DNA of 64,000 nucleotides, from assembly GCA_016647705.1 (NCBI GenBank), contig CM028336.1, forward strand, positions 18,054,880 through 18,118,879, written 5' to 3'. The notes beneath the pieces are model-generated. The model ran no database searches. It was given only the letters and a program-made list of their open reading frames with translations, and was not told where the DNA came from. Both the position numbers and the translations under genes were made by a program. Each line of letters starts with the position of its first letter. The first letter of the stretch is position 1. Below are positions 24,492-35,159 of the stretch, piece after piece. This stretch comes from Eucommia ulmoides. Its lineage: Eukaryota > Streptophyta > Magnoliopsida > Garryales > Eucommiaceae.

Positions 24492-25752
24492 ATGATCGAG
24501 ATGGAGGAGAGCACAGGCAACATGATTAAATTGATTGCATTTAATTATGCAATTTGGAAGTCGAAGATGGATGATCTTTTGTACATAAAAGATTTGTGGA
24601 AACCTATTGTAATGCCGACACAGGAGGCGACATCTACAATGGATGACAGAGTCGGCGAAACAACAACAATATCAACCACGAGCACATCAACAACCTCATC
24701 AGACGCTGATAGGACAGTGCAAAATCGAAAATGTGCTTCCCAAATTCGGCAATGGATTGATAAGATCATTTTTCAAAAAATTTCCAATGAACATGATGCT
24801 TATGTTCTTTGGCAAAAGTTAGAGAAAATGTATGCAAGGACAACCGCACAGAATAAAGCAAATCTGATGCGACAATTAGTCAATCTCAAATACAAAGATG
24901 GAAGCAGTGTATCAAAATATATGAGCAAGTTCCAAGGCATTATTAATCAACTCAATTCTATGAAAATGACCACAGATGACGAGTTGCAAGCGTTGTTGAT
25001 GTTGAGTTCTCTACCGAAGAGTTAGGATACATTAGTCATGTCAGTTAACAACTCTAATCCAGATGGAAAAGCTTACCATGGATATGGTAAAAGACAGAAT
25101 GTTGAACAAAGAGTCCAAACGAAAAGACAAAGAATACACTCCTGAGTCTGAAACGCTTGTCTCAGAAATGCAAGGCAGACAAGAGAAGCGTGGGAGAAAC
25201 AAAAGTAGAAATCCCCACGGTCAAGAAAGAGAACAATCTAAATCCAAATTTAAATCTGACAAGAAGTGCTATCACTATGGTAAACCCGGACATTTCATTC
25301 GAGAATGTCGAAAGTTGAAGGTGGAGCAATCCCAAAATCAGGAAACCAAAACCCGAACAAATGACACCGCTACTATCATTAATGAAGTTGTCATTATTCG
25401 AGATGATAACTATGTCAATCTTGTATCCCAAGATTCAACCTGGGTTGATAACTATGATGGTGCATTTGAAATTGTTGGTATCGGAAATGTTTGTCTCAAA
25501 ACCAATCTCGGATGCAAGCTACTTTTAAAAGACGTGAGACATGTTCCTGATATCTGTCTCAACTTAATCTCTATCGGGAAACTTGACGATGAGGGCTACA
25601 ATAATTACTTTGGTGAAGGCAGATGGAAACTTACCAAAGGTAATTTGATAATAGCAAAAGGCAAGAAGGACACGCATCTCTATGTCATGGAAGCCAAGTT
25701 ATGCAGAGGAGAGGTAAATACAACTAGGAAAAAAGTCTCCACTAAGCTATAG
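24492..25752 (+). pseudogene. Gag and protease region of the Tnt1-like element
   Basis: The gag head (24492-25025) has KLIAFNYAIWKSKMDDLLYI and SVSKYMSKFQGIINQLNSM, the usual UBN2-type Copia gag. The second part (25063-25752) has a zinc-knuckle region near KPGHFIREC and then the protease/linker wording TWVDNYDGAFEIVGIGNV and KDVRHVPDICLNLISIGK, as in Tnt1. Decayed. Confidence 0.88.
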
Positions 25753-26766
25753 CATAAGCGGCTTGGACACATGAGTAAGAAAAGTCTCAAAATCCTTTCC
25801 AAGAAAGAGCTATTGCCAAGAATGAATGGCACACCCTTGCAAACCTGTGTTGATTGTGTTATAGAAAAGCAACACAAAGTTACATTTCAAACTCATCCAT
25901 CATCTAGAAGGAAGAATATTCTAGATCTGATACACACAGATGTCTGCTCAATGAGTCATAAGTCACTGGGAGGTGCTCTTTATTTCGTGACTTTCATTGG
26001 CGACCATTATAGAAAAGTATAGGCCTTCGCCTTAAAAACTAAAGATAAAGTGGTAGAAATTTTGAAGCAGTTTCATTTAAACGTTGAGAGGGAAACTGGC
26101 AGATATTTGAAGTGTATACGTGCAGACAATAGAGGCGACTACCGTGGACCACTCAAAGAGTACAACAAGAACTTCAGCATCAGGCTGAAAAAGTCAGTAC
26201 CTGAGACACCTCAGCATAACGGTGTCGCAGAGAGGATAAACAGAACCATTTGTGAAAAATCAGATGTATGCTCTCAGATGCAAAGTTGCCGAACTTCTTT
26301 TGGGGGGGAGGCAATGAGGACAATATTTGATTTAATCAACCTTTCTCCATCAGCTCCACTGAACTATAATGTACCAGAAAGAGTCTGAACGGGGAAAGAC
26401 ATTTCGTACAATCACCTAAAAGTGTTTGGCTGTAGCGCACTTGTTTACTTCCCAAAAGGTGAAAGGTCCAAGTTGGATAGAAAGACAAAGCAATGCATCT
26501 TTGTGGGATATGCATGTGAAGAGTTCGGATACAGACTTTGGGATCCTGTCAGCAAAAGGATCATCAGAAGTAGAGACGTGATGTTTCTTGAAGATCATAC
26601 AGTTGGAGACTTTGAGAAATCTGAAAATCCACAACCAGATGAATTTCTAGTAGATCTCATACCTAACTCTTCCCCAACAAATTCTGGTGATGAGAGAGTG
26701 ATACCAGATCCTGATAATGCAACTCCACCAGCTAGCAGTTCGGAACCAGAATCGATTCCGGAATAA
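25753..26766 (+). pseudogene. Integrase region of the Tnt1-like element
   Basis: The GAG-pre-integrase motif (RLGHMSKKSLKILSKKELL), the catalytic core (DLIHTDVCSMSHKSLGGALY, PETPQHNGVAERINRT) and the C-terminal part (KVFGCSALVYFPKGERSKLD, EEFGYRLWDPVSKRIIRSRD) occur in order. Decayed. Confidence 0.9.
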
Positions 26767-26835
26767 GTCCAACAAGAACGGAGAAAATCTACCCGAGAGC
26801 GACAATCAAGTCATAGATATTCGCCTCATGAGTAT

Positions 26836-27558
26836 ATGATGCTTACTGAAGGGGGAGAACCTAAGAGGTATGAAGAAGCTGTTGCAGATCAACATAAGAG
26901 CGAGTGGTTAAAAAATATGCAAGAAGAGATGAAATCTTTGCAGGAGAACCACACATTTGATTTGGTGAAACTACTGCAGGGTAGAAAATCTGTCAAGAAC
27001 AAGTGGGTGTATAGGATAAAAAATGAAGAACACAACTCACAACCACGTTACAAAGCAAGATTGGTTGTGAAAAGATTCGGGCAAAAGAAAAGTGTTGACT
27101 TTAACGAAATATTTTCACATGTGGTGAAAATGTCTTCAATTCGAGTTGTTCTTGACCTTGCAGCTAGTCTTAATCTGGAGGTTGAACAACTTGACGTAAA
27201 AACTGCATTTTTACATGGAGATCTTGACGAGGAAATTTACATGGAACAGCCCGAAGGTTTCCTAGTCAAAGAAAAAGAGAAACTGATATGTAGATTAAAG
27301 AACCACTTGTATGGTCTAAAACAGACACCAAGGCAGTGGTACAAAAAGTTTGACTCATTTATGGAGAAAAATGAGTACAACCAAACAACAGCGAATCACT
27401 GCATCTTCATCAAGAAATTTTCTAATGGTGACTTTATTATTCTTCTAATTTATGTTGATGATATGCTAATCATTGGTCGTTACAGCGCCAAAATTAACAA
27501 GCTAAAGAAAGAGTTGAGCAAGTCTTTTACAATGAAGGACTTAAGAGCAACAAAGTAG
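26836..27558 (+). pseudogene. Reverse transcriptase of the Tnt1-like element
   Basis: A 240-residue open stretch has NHTFDLVKLLQGRKSVKNKW, KTAFLHGDLDEEIYMEQPEG, KNHLYGLKQTPRQWYKKF and the catalytic box LLIYVDDMLIIGR. Unmistakable Copia RT. Confidence 0.93.
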
Positions 27559-27745
27559 ATTATTGGTATGACGATTACCTATGACAGGCAGAATTGCAAA
27601 ATCTGGCTATCTCAATAACGCTATGTTGAAAAGGTTCTTGAAAGATTCAACATGAGTAAAGTTAAAGTTGTCAGTTCTCCACTTGCAAGCCACTTCAAGC
27701 TTAGTGTGAGATAATGTCCTTCAAGTAAAGAGGAAAAAATAAAAA

Positions 27746-28429
27746 ATGGATAGGGTGTCTTATGCATCTGTGGTTGGCAGTTTGATGTACGCCATGGTTT
27801 GCACCAGACCTGACATCGCTCACGCAATCGGTATAGTGAGCTGTTTCCTTTCAAATCCTGGAAAGGAACATTGGGAAGCAGTCAAATTGGTACTCAGATA
27901 TCTCAGGGGAACATCCAGTCATTGTTTATGTTTTGGCAATGGTAAACCTGTATTGAAAGGACATACAAATACAGATATGACTAGCGATGTGGATACGAGA
28001 AAATCCATATCCGGGTACTTGATAACATTTGTAGGTGGAGCTGTTTCATGGCAATCACGATTACAAAAATGTGTTGCCTTATCTACCACAGAAGCAGAGT
28101 ATATCGCAATTACTGAATGACGTAAGGAGCTCCTGTGGATAAAAAAGTTTCTACAAGAGTTGGGTCAGAAGCAAAAGAAGTATACACTTTACTGCAATAG
28201 TCAGAGTGCTATTCACCTCAGCAAGAACCCAACTTTTCACTCGAAATCTAAACACATCGACGTAAGATATCACTGGATTCATGAAATGTTAGACAACAAG
28301 TTGCTACAACTTGAGAAGATCCACACTAATGATAACGGGGCCGACAGGATGACGAAAGCTATACCCAGAGAAAAGATAGAAGTCTATAAGGAGGTTGTAG
28401 GTTTAGCTTCATCCCCAAATTGGTCGTGA
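27746..28429 (+). pseudogene. RNase H region of the Tnt1-like element
   Basis: VGSLMYAMVCTRPDIAHAIG, HWEAVKLVLRYLRGTS, CVALSTTEAEYIAITE, then SQSAIHLSKNPTFHSKSKHI and DVRYHWIHEML form the standard RNase H end of a Copia polyprotein. Decayed. Confidence 0.92.
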
Positions 28430-28439
28430 GATGGAGATT

Positions 28440-29037
28440 TGTTGGGTAAATCACTCCCATTTGGGGGTGATTTTTCAACAAAGTGACCTACCTCCCACCT
28501 ACTCACTTGAGGCCAAAAGAAAAGGTTGAAGAAAAGAGAAGAAGACAACAAATGCAGTACAAAGAAGAAAAAGAAAAGTTGCGCTTGCAATGAATGAATT
28601 CGGTGTCTACCTTTACTGAAGTTTCCTTTTTTGTTCAGACCGCCAAAACTGCTCAGATCTCCTCTATAAATAGAGGAGATGAGCAAAAAGGAAATCACAA
28701 TTCTCTGCAGAAAAATAGTGCAAAGAGGAAGAGAGAGAAACCCCATTTTGGGAAGATTAATGAGAGCCAATTTGTGAAGTTTTATCCATAAATTGAAGAT
28801 AATATTTTTGTGTATTGTTTGAGTGATCCACCAAGGTGTGAAATTTGTAATCTCATTATTTGTTAGAGTGGAAGATTTAAGTGACCTATGGGTCCCGTGA
28901 TTTTTATCTTCATTTGAGGAGGGTTTTTCACACTAAAATCCACTGTGTTATTTCTATTCTATTTTAGTTTGGGAAAACATACTGGGACTGTGGAAATATC
29001 ATATTTTCACAAAATTATCATGTCATCTTTCCCAACA
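28440..29037 (+). repeat. Right LTR of the Tnt1-like element
   Basis: 598 bp, TGTTGGGTAAATC to TCTTTCCCAACA, with the TATA palindrome at 28659-28678. Confidence 0.92.
28659..28678 (+). promoter_or_regulatory. TATA box inside a palindrome, right LTR
   Basis: The same 20 bases as at 23845-23864, unchanged although the flanking LTR sequence differs by several percent. Confidence 0.8.
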
Positions 29038-32000
29038 ATATCTCATAAAAGCAACAATAAACCTCTAATCCATATCATCTGTAATAAAGTTTTGGCCACT
29101 GCAAGTCTTCATCAATTGTTGTCACTCTTGGAGGTTATACTCTTCCAATGATGACGTGAACTATATAAGATTCTAGGTCAGAAATGAAAATAGGTTCATT
29201 TTTAACGAACGTTTTTTCTCATATCATTTTGAACTAGTCGGATATACATATACAATTACTGATGCAATGTTTTTTTTAGAACCCTCTCTTGTGCTAATCC
29301 CTAGGTAGACTATGAACTTTTTATGGGTGTCGTGCCCTTATACTTTCTTTATCTGATTGTCTTTAGGAATAAATCCGTTGAATTGGAGACAACTGAGGTT
29401 AATGAGTTTGATTGACTCGAAAGGGTTTAATTGCGAACTACGATTGTATATTTATAGGATATTTCCCAATATAATTTGTCATTCATTTTTTTTCCTCCAT
29501 TCCTTATTGCCCATTTTTTTTCCAAGCTACTTCTTCCTCACATTCCTCACTAACCCTTTTTTAGTGCTTATATTTCCAGTCAATTTTCGTTCAATATTCT
29601 CGCTTAATTTTTCCCCAGGCTTCGATTGTTAATTAACAAAAGTCAATAATTTAACTTGTAATAATTATTATTTTGAGTTAGAGTTGAGTTTAATTGAAGA
29701 AAAAAGCATCCAACTAGTTAATTTTTGGAGAAGGATTTTTTTTTTTAAATCTAAATTGAGAAATCGTCTTTTAAAATAAAGAAAGTTTTTCCATTAAAGG
29801 GGAATTTTTTGCATTACAAAAAAAGAAAAAAAGAAAAAAAAAATATTGAAAAACATTGTTATAATAATAAGACAAACTAAATTAAGTACATAATACATCA
29901 AGTAGTAGATAACCTAATCCCAAAAACATTTGCGAGACGAGTTGGACGTTTGCGGCGCATGGACCAAAATGGAAGTGATTGTCTTCAATGATGCCTCGCA
30001 ACTATAGAGTTTGGATCCAGTTGCCAATCTTTGTACTCACCACGGGGCCAATGTTATTCACACGGCAATAGTTTAAAAATATGTTTACTTGAATGTGCTT
30101 TGATGATGTCACTACATGTGTTAGGATAGTGACACAAATTATAGGACAAATACACTATAATGTTCATCAACCCTCTATTTGTGCTAACCAAGCTGTTGAA
30201 TCTTAAAAGAGAGTTAATTTATAGAGTGTGCCTTTAAAATGAAGAAAACATGTGTTCTAGAGATGAATATGCTTTTGGTTTATAGGTAATAACAACTCAT
30301 GATTATTAGATTACAATACATTGACTCGTTAGTAACACACACATGCATGTATCCATTTATGTTCTTCCATTGATCCTTAAATTGTTGTTCAATCGGAATC
30401 ATAATGTGTGGAAAGTATTATGATAAAGTGTCTAGAACATTAAGAGTAAAAAATATTAATCTAAAAATGTTGAAATCATATGTTATGGACAGAATGGCCA
30501 ACCACCCCACATAAACTAGTTGACGGAACCTTAGTTGATAAGCATCTAAATGTTTCCTGATGAAAATTCTTGACCATAAACTCGAACTGGTTGACTGAGA
30601 TGCCCAATTAGGTTTAGAACTATTTCTCTGACAAAAACAATTGAGTAATACCCATAATGGTCGACTGTGTTCCTCAATTCTATCAATAAGAGAATTCAGG
30701 TTAAACTGGTCGATCAAATACCTTCCTTCCGGTTGACTGTCTCCTCAATAGAAAGTTCAGATCCAAACTCAGTTCATCCAGATCGGCCATCATTCTTAGT
30801 TGTCTGAATTAACCGAGAGCCCCTAAATTCCTAGACCGTACATAATTGGTTGACCGACTTCGAATTTCTTGGTCTATAGAATTTCTCAAGGGCTTAGTGA
30901 TTTTGAAATCTCAAGCTTTCCAATTGACCAATTGTAAGACCCAATCGATCGGTTCATTCAGACCTATTTTATTTTTTGCGATTTGCTTGTTGTTTTCAAC
31001 CCATTTTTTCAGTTTTAATAATTGTAAAATGTTCTCCACTTTTATTAAAATTATTTTAGAATATATTTGTATCTTTTAATTGGATTAAATGATTTTCTAT
31101 GAATTTAAAAAGAGTTTTTAAAAAATAGTCTTTTCCTTTTATTATTCACGATTTTCCTCAACTAGAATCTTTTATCGTTTAATCATCACTGATTGCACAT
31201 TTTATCCTTGATTTAAATATAATTAGGGTTCATTAATTGTTGAAATTAATCTCATTATCTTAAAAATCAGATCTGCCCTAATTTAGACAAATCTGCTATA
31301 ATGTGTCCTGATTTTTAGCACTAGTTAATTTAGGTATGAATTTATGTTAGAATAGAGTTCTCTAATTGATTATTACTAATATTTTATTTTATTTTTAATA
31401 TATCAAATTGATTTTAAAAGTTCTATATTCATGAACAATTATATTATATATCGGCATATATTTATATTGAACTAAATTTTATACAAAGATATTTTTTGAC
31501 TAGTAACTATTACTCGTATGCTTAATTATTTTTAGATTATCGAATTGTGTATCCTTCTGTTGAGACTCATACTTATAGATCAAGAAAATATTGGTATTAA
31601 ATTGAATATTTAGTGAGATTAAGTTTCCACCGTGTGGTCCATGTTTGTAAATCTTGTTCAACGGGGTTCAGTTATTCAAACGAATAATAGGTACCCCTAC
31701 CCCAGGCAGAATGAGTGAGCTGTGTAATAGGCGACCACTTCGCGAGGTTCCTGGAGTCACTTGAGTCAGCCGCCCGCACCCGACAGCGTCTTGACCCTGA
31801 TCTCATTTTTGGGCCAATTCCCCCTTTGTACTACCATAAAATGAGATTCTTGCCGAATCCGAGTTTGTTGCTCTAACCATTATCAAACTAATACCTATTA
31901 CGAGTATATATTTTAGAGAAATTGAAATATGAAAAATAGAATATTCTATGAGAATAGTTTGTCAATGTTATATATACACTTGTTCATAATTTTATATTCA

Positions 32001-32330
32001 TTTTAATAGAAAAAGTTATTGACGGTAATTAGGAAAAAAAAAATTGTGCAAAAAGGAGAGAAATATTAGATCTAGACAAACATGTGAAACCCTGAAACTT
32101 TGTTGTGTATATTTCTTCAGAATTTTTTATTGTAATTCTTCATTTTAACTCTCGTATATCATCTTCGTTTTATCATTTTGAGTGATCTTATATGTGAGTA
32201 CAAACACAAGTGAGTTGAATTGATGTAATCTAAAATTGGGTGTTTAGAAGCTTCAATGAGTTTTGTATTTAAATACAAAATCGTTAGAGAAAGTTGAGTA
32301 CGTTTATTTAATTAATAGAGAGATTTTCCT
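29038..32330. other. Unassigned region, probably old LTR debris
   Basis: No gene can be supported. At 30480-30960 GTCGAC/GTTGAC-type motifs recur as in the Sirevirus-like LTRs. At 31610-31870 there is a GC-rich island in an AT-rich setting, with CGACCACTTCGCGAGGTTCC and GCCGCCCGCACCCGACAGCG wording. The stretch from 30.5 kb to 35159, minus the two MITEs, could be one long Sirevirus-type LTR, but I could not find its start. At 29057-29155 the minus strand may continue the exon-like sequence seen at 23375-23612. Confidence 0.4.
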
Positions 32331-32333
32331 TAA

Positions 32334-33427
32334 CGGCATGTTTGGTTGGATGGAATCGAGGACAGAATGGAATCGCATTCCGCCCTCGATTCCTATTCCA
32401 CTGTTTGGTTCTCCAATGAAATCATTTTTGTGATTCCATTGGAATGAAATTAGATGGAATGAGATTCCATTTGAGATGGGGTGGAATGGGATTCCAACCC
32501 AATAAAATCAATATCTTAAATTACATGATAACCCTTATAATTAAGCCCTTGAAAATTAAGAACAAAAATAGAAATTAGAGAACATAAATTAAAATTAGAG
32601 AACAGAAAATTGAGAATAAAAATAGAAAATTGAGAACAAAAAATTGAGAACAGAAACTGAAAATTGAGAATAGAAACAGAAAATTAAGAACATAAACCAA
32701 AAATTGAAAACAAAAATAGAAAATTAGAGAACAGGAAATTGAGAACATAAACTAAAAATTGAGAACAAAAATATAAAATTAGAAAACAGAAAATTGATAA
32801 CAGAAACTGAAAATTGAGAACAAAAATATAAAATTAGAGAACGGAAAATTGAGAATGAAAATTAAAAATTGAGAACAAAAACATAAAATTAGAGAATAGA
32901 AACAGAAAATTGAGAACAAAAACAAAAAATTGAGAACAAAAACAAAAAATTAGATAATAGAAAATTGAGAACGGAAATTGAAAATTAAGAATAAAAATAG
33001 AAAATTGAGAACAAAAATAAAAAATTGAGAACATAAACTGAAAATTGAGAACAAAAAATAGAAAATTAAAGAATGGAAAATTGAAAAAGGAAACTGAAAA
33101 TTGAGAACAAAAATAGAAATTAGAGAACAAAAACTTAAAATTAAGTTGAATAGTGAAATATAATAAAATGAGGAAAGAAATAGAATAATGAAATATAATA
33201 AAATTTTATTATAACTAACCAAGAAGGGAATGGAATAATAATTTTATAAGGGCAAAATGAAAATTTTACTAGATTTCACTATTCCATTCTTTCTTTCATT
33301 CCATATTAACCAAACAAGAGAATGGAATAGTGATTTCATTCATAATTCCATTCTATTCCTTCTCTCATTCCATTACTTCTTCCATTCCATTCCACCTTCA
33401 TTCCATTCCGTCCAACCAAACATGCCG
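32334..33427. mobile_element. PIF/Harbinger-type MITE with internal minisatellite
   Basis: Terminal inverted repeats CGGCATGTTTGGTTGGA and TCCAACCAAACATGCCG are perfect over 17 bases. They are flanked by the 3-bp duplication TAA (32331-32333 and 33428-33430), the TWA target size of PIF/Harbinger elements. Subterminal GGAAT/ATTCC repeats extend the fold. The 1094-bp element has no transposase; its centre is a purine-rich minisatellite (32545-33165). It is non-autonomous. Confidence 0.85.
32545..33165. repeat. A/G-rich degenerate minisatellite in the PIF-type MITE
   Basis: About 30 imperfect units of GAAAATTGAGAACAAAAATA (about 20 bp) run in one direction. The plus strand is nearly all A and G apart from single C and T positions. 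Confidence 0.85.
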
Positions 33428-33498
33428 TAAGAGTTTTATAATAATTTGATTTTATACAAGAAGAAGAAAACTTGTCAAGATATATATGTCATTGAATA

Positions 33499-34442
33499 GG
33501 GTATATGTCATTGACCTCCCCTGTCATTTTGTATTATATCAGATATCTCTCCTGTCATTTTGTAAATACTAGATCTCTCATATTTTTTAACTCAAACACC
33601 ACTTAACTCACTTATTGATTAAAAAATAATAATTTTTTTTTATTATAATACCAATTTTACCCTTGACTATTTAAAAAATAATTAAATAATAAAAACTAAA
33701 ATACATAAATAATCTTTTAATTTATATATATTCATCGTCACCTCCTAACACCGTACGCACTGTCACCACCACCTCCTACCGCCACCACCACCCGCCGCCA
33801 TCTCCTATTGCCACCACCTACCACCCACCGCCATTTTAATAAATATATATTTTTTAACCATTTCATTAAAAAAAATTAACATTTTCATTAACCCTTTTTC
33901 TCTCTCCGGTGATGGTGGGGGTTGGTGGTGGCGGCGGTGGGTGGTGGCAGTGGGTAGTGGTGGCGACAATGGGTGGTGGCGGGGGGAGTTGGGTAGTGGG
34001 TGGTGGGAGGTGGCGGCGGGAGGTGGCAATGGGAGTTGGGCGGTGGCGGTGGCCGTGGGAGGTGGTGTTGGGTGGCGACGGTGGGTAGTGGTGGAGGGTG
34101 GTGGGTGGTGGCGGCGGTAGGAGGTGACGGTGGGTGGTGGGTGGTGGGAGTTGCGCGGTGGCGGTAGCAGTGGGAGTTGGGTGGTAGTAAGAGGTAAATA
34201 TAATTATTTAAAAAATAAAAGGTAAAAAATATAATTTTAAAAATATAGGAGTGCTAATGAATTTTTTTAAAAAATAATAATTTAAGGGCAATTTTGTTCG
34301 AAGGGAGGTAAGTGGTATTTGAGTAAAAAGACAAAGGAAATCTTTGATATTTACAAAATAATAGAAAATGTATCTGGTACCAAAATAATAGAAAATGTAT
34401 CTGGTATATAACAAAATGATAAGAAAAGTTAATGACATATCT
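33499..34442. mobile_element. Mutator-type MITE with GGTGG/CCACC arrays
   Basis: A 9-bp direct duplication CATTGAATA (33490-33498 and 34443-34451) flanks a 944-bp element whose ends are imperfect long inverted repeats. The left end GGGTATATGTCATTGACCTC pairs with the complement of the right end (AGATATGTCATTAAC). CATTTTGT-ATAT-CAGATA and ACTCAAACACCACTTA wording is shared further in, over about 130 bases. A 9-bp duplication and long TIRs are Mutator hallmarks. The interior is non-coding: a C-rich block (33737-33832) faces a G-rich block (33908-34195). Confidence 0.85.
33908..34195 (+). repeat. G-rich array (GGTGGY)n in the Mutator-type MITE
   Basis: About 290 bases dominated by GGTGG, GGCGG and GTGGG units, with many runs of GG or GGG. 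The plus strand could form G-quadruplexes. The C-rich block at 33737-33832 is its partial complement. Confidence 0.85.
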
Positions 34443-34451
34443 CATTGAATA

Positions 34452-35159
34452 TATTAAGTGGGAAACTGAATCCGTAGGAAAATCCATTGGTTAAGAGACG
34501 ACTTCATCTCATAGGTTAAAAGGATCATTTGGAGAAATATTGAGTAGTAGTGGGGATTGATCTTTACCTCGGGAAGAGGTTAGGAAATCCAATAGAGTAG
34601 TAGAAGTTGATTTACCCGTGTAAGTGGATCAGAGACTGTAAAAGTTTTGATCTATGCCTGCGAAGTTAGATCATAGAATTAGTGGATTAGAAATGTTTGC
34701 GGGAGCTTAGGAGAGTAGATACGTGTAAAGAGTCTTTCCAAACTACTATAAAAATTAAAGGATATAGGGAGAAGATAAAGAAAATATATTAATTGATTTG
34801 TACATCCATAAAGAATCTTATTCTCCCAATTATATAGGCGCAAGAACAGGCTAAATTATGAAGAATACTATTGAAATAAATGAACTTATAAAACCCTACA
34901 CTAAAGATACGAAAAATAGAAATTAACGCGTAGATATAATATTTCAACAAAAATCATTTTGTCATTTATTGTGTGCTTGTTTCTATCTCTTACTCTCTTA
35001 TACTTTGTATTGTTTACTTAATAATGTTTCCATTCGCTACACATGTACACTAATAATACTAATCAAGTTGCTTAGAATTTTGGTTTAAACAAAGTTAGGT
35101 TTAAAAAATTTCGGGAACCAATTCACTGTCTCCCCCTCTTAGGCAATTTTGGGCCAACA
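34452..35159 (+). repeat. 3' part of a Sirevirus-type LTR
   Basis: The right end AACCAATTCACTGTCTCCCC...GGGCCAACA matches the LTR end at 18400-18449 and at 49340-49394. Upstream wording (TGATCTTTACCTCGGGAAG, TGCGGGAGCTTAGGAGAGTA) also follows that family. No PBS follows, so it is a right-hand or solo LTR. It is interrupted on its left by the two MITEs. Confidence 0.65.

Larger units (their letters stand above)
23626..29037 (+). mobile_element. Ty1/Copia, Tork lineage (Tnt1-like), full length, fossil
   Basis: The element is 5.4 kb. It has LTRs 23626-24226 and 28440-29037 with inverted ends TGTTGGG / CCCAACA, PBS TGGCATCAGAGC (24228-24239), and a purine-rich stretch GAGATGGAGA just before the right LTR. 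Gag, protease, integrase, RT and RNase H follow in Copia order. The protein wording tracks the tobacco Tnt1 polyprotein closely: YAMVCTRPDIAHAIG, WQSRLQKCVALSTTEAEYIA, EQLDVKTAFLHGDLDEEIYM. The LTRs differ by about 7 % by eye, so it is younger than most neighbours' coding decay suggests but not recent. It is broken by several changes. No clear target duplication was seen (ATTTT left, ATATC right). Confidence 0.93.

Noticed and set aside
30050-30500. Start of a long Sirevirus-type LTR paired with the end at 35159
   Set aside because: I looked for ATATT followed by TG and for TGTTGATCC-like wording and found no convincing site. The start is left open.
32834-33222. Two minus-strand ORFs of 90-98 codons rich in Phe, Asn and Ser
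   Set aside because: They are translations of the A/G-rich minisatellite in the PIF-type MITE. The repeat unit simply lacks stops in these frames.
33805-34029. Pro/His-rich minus-strand ORF
   Set aside because: It reads the (GGTGGY)n array on the other strand; no start context or domain.
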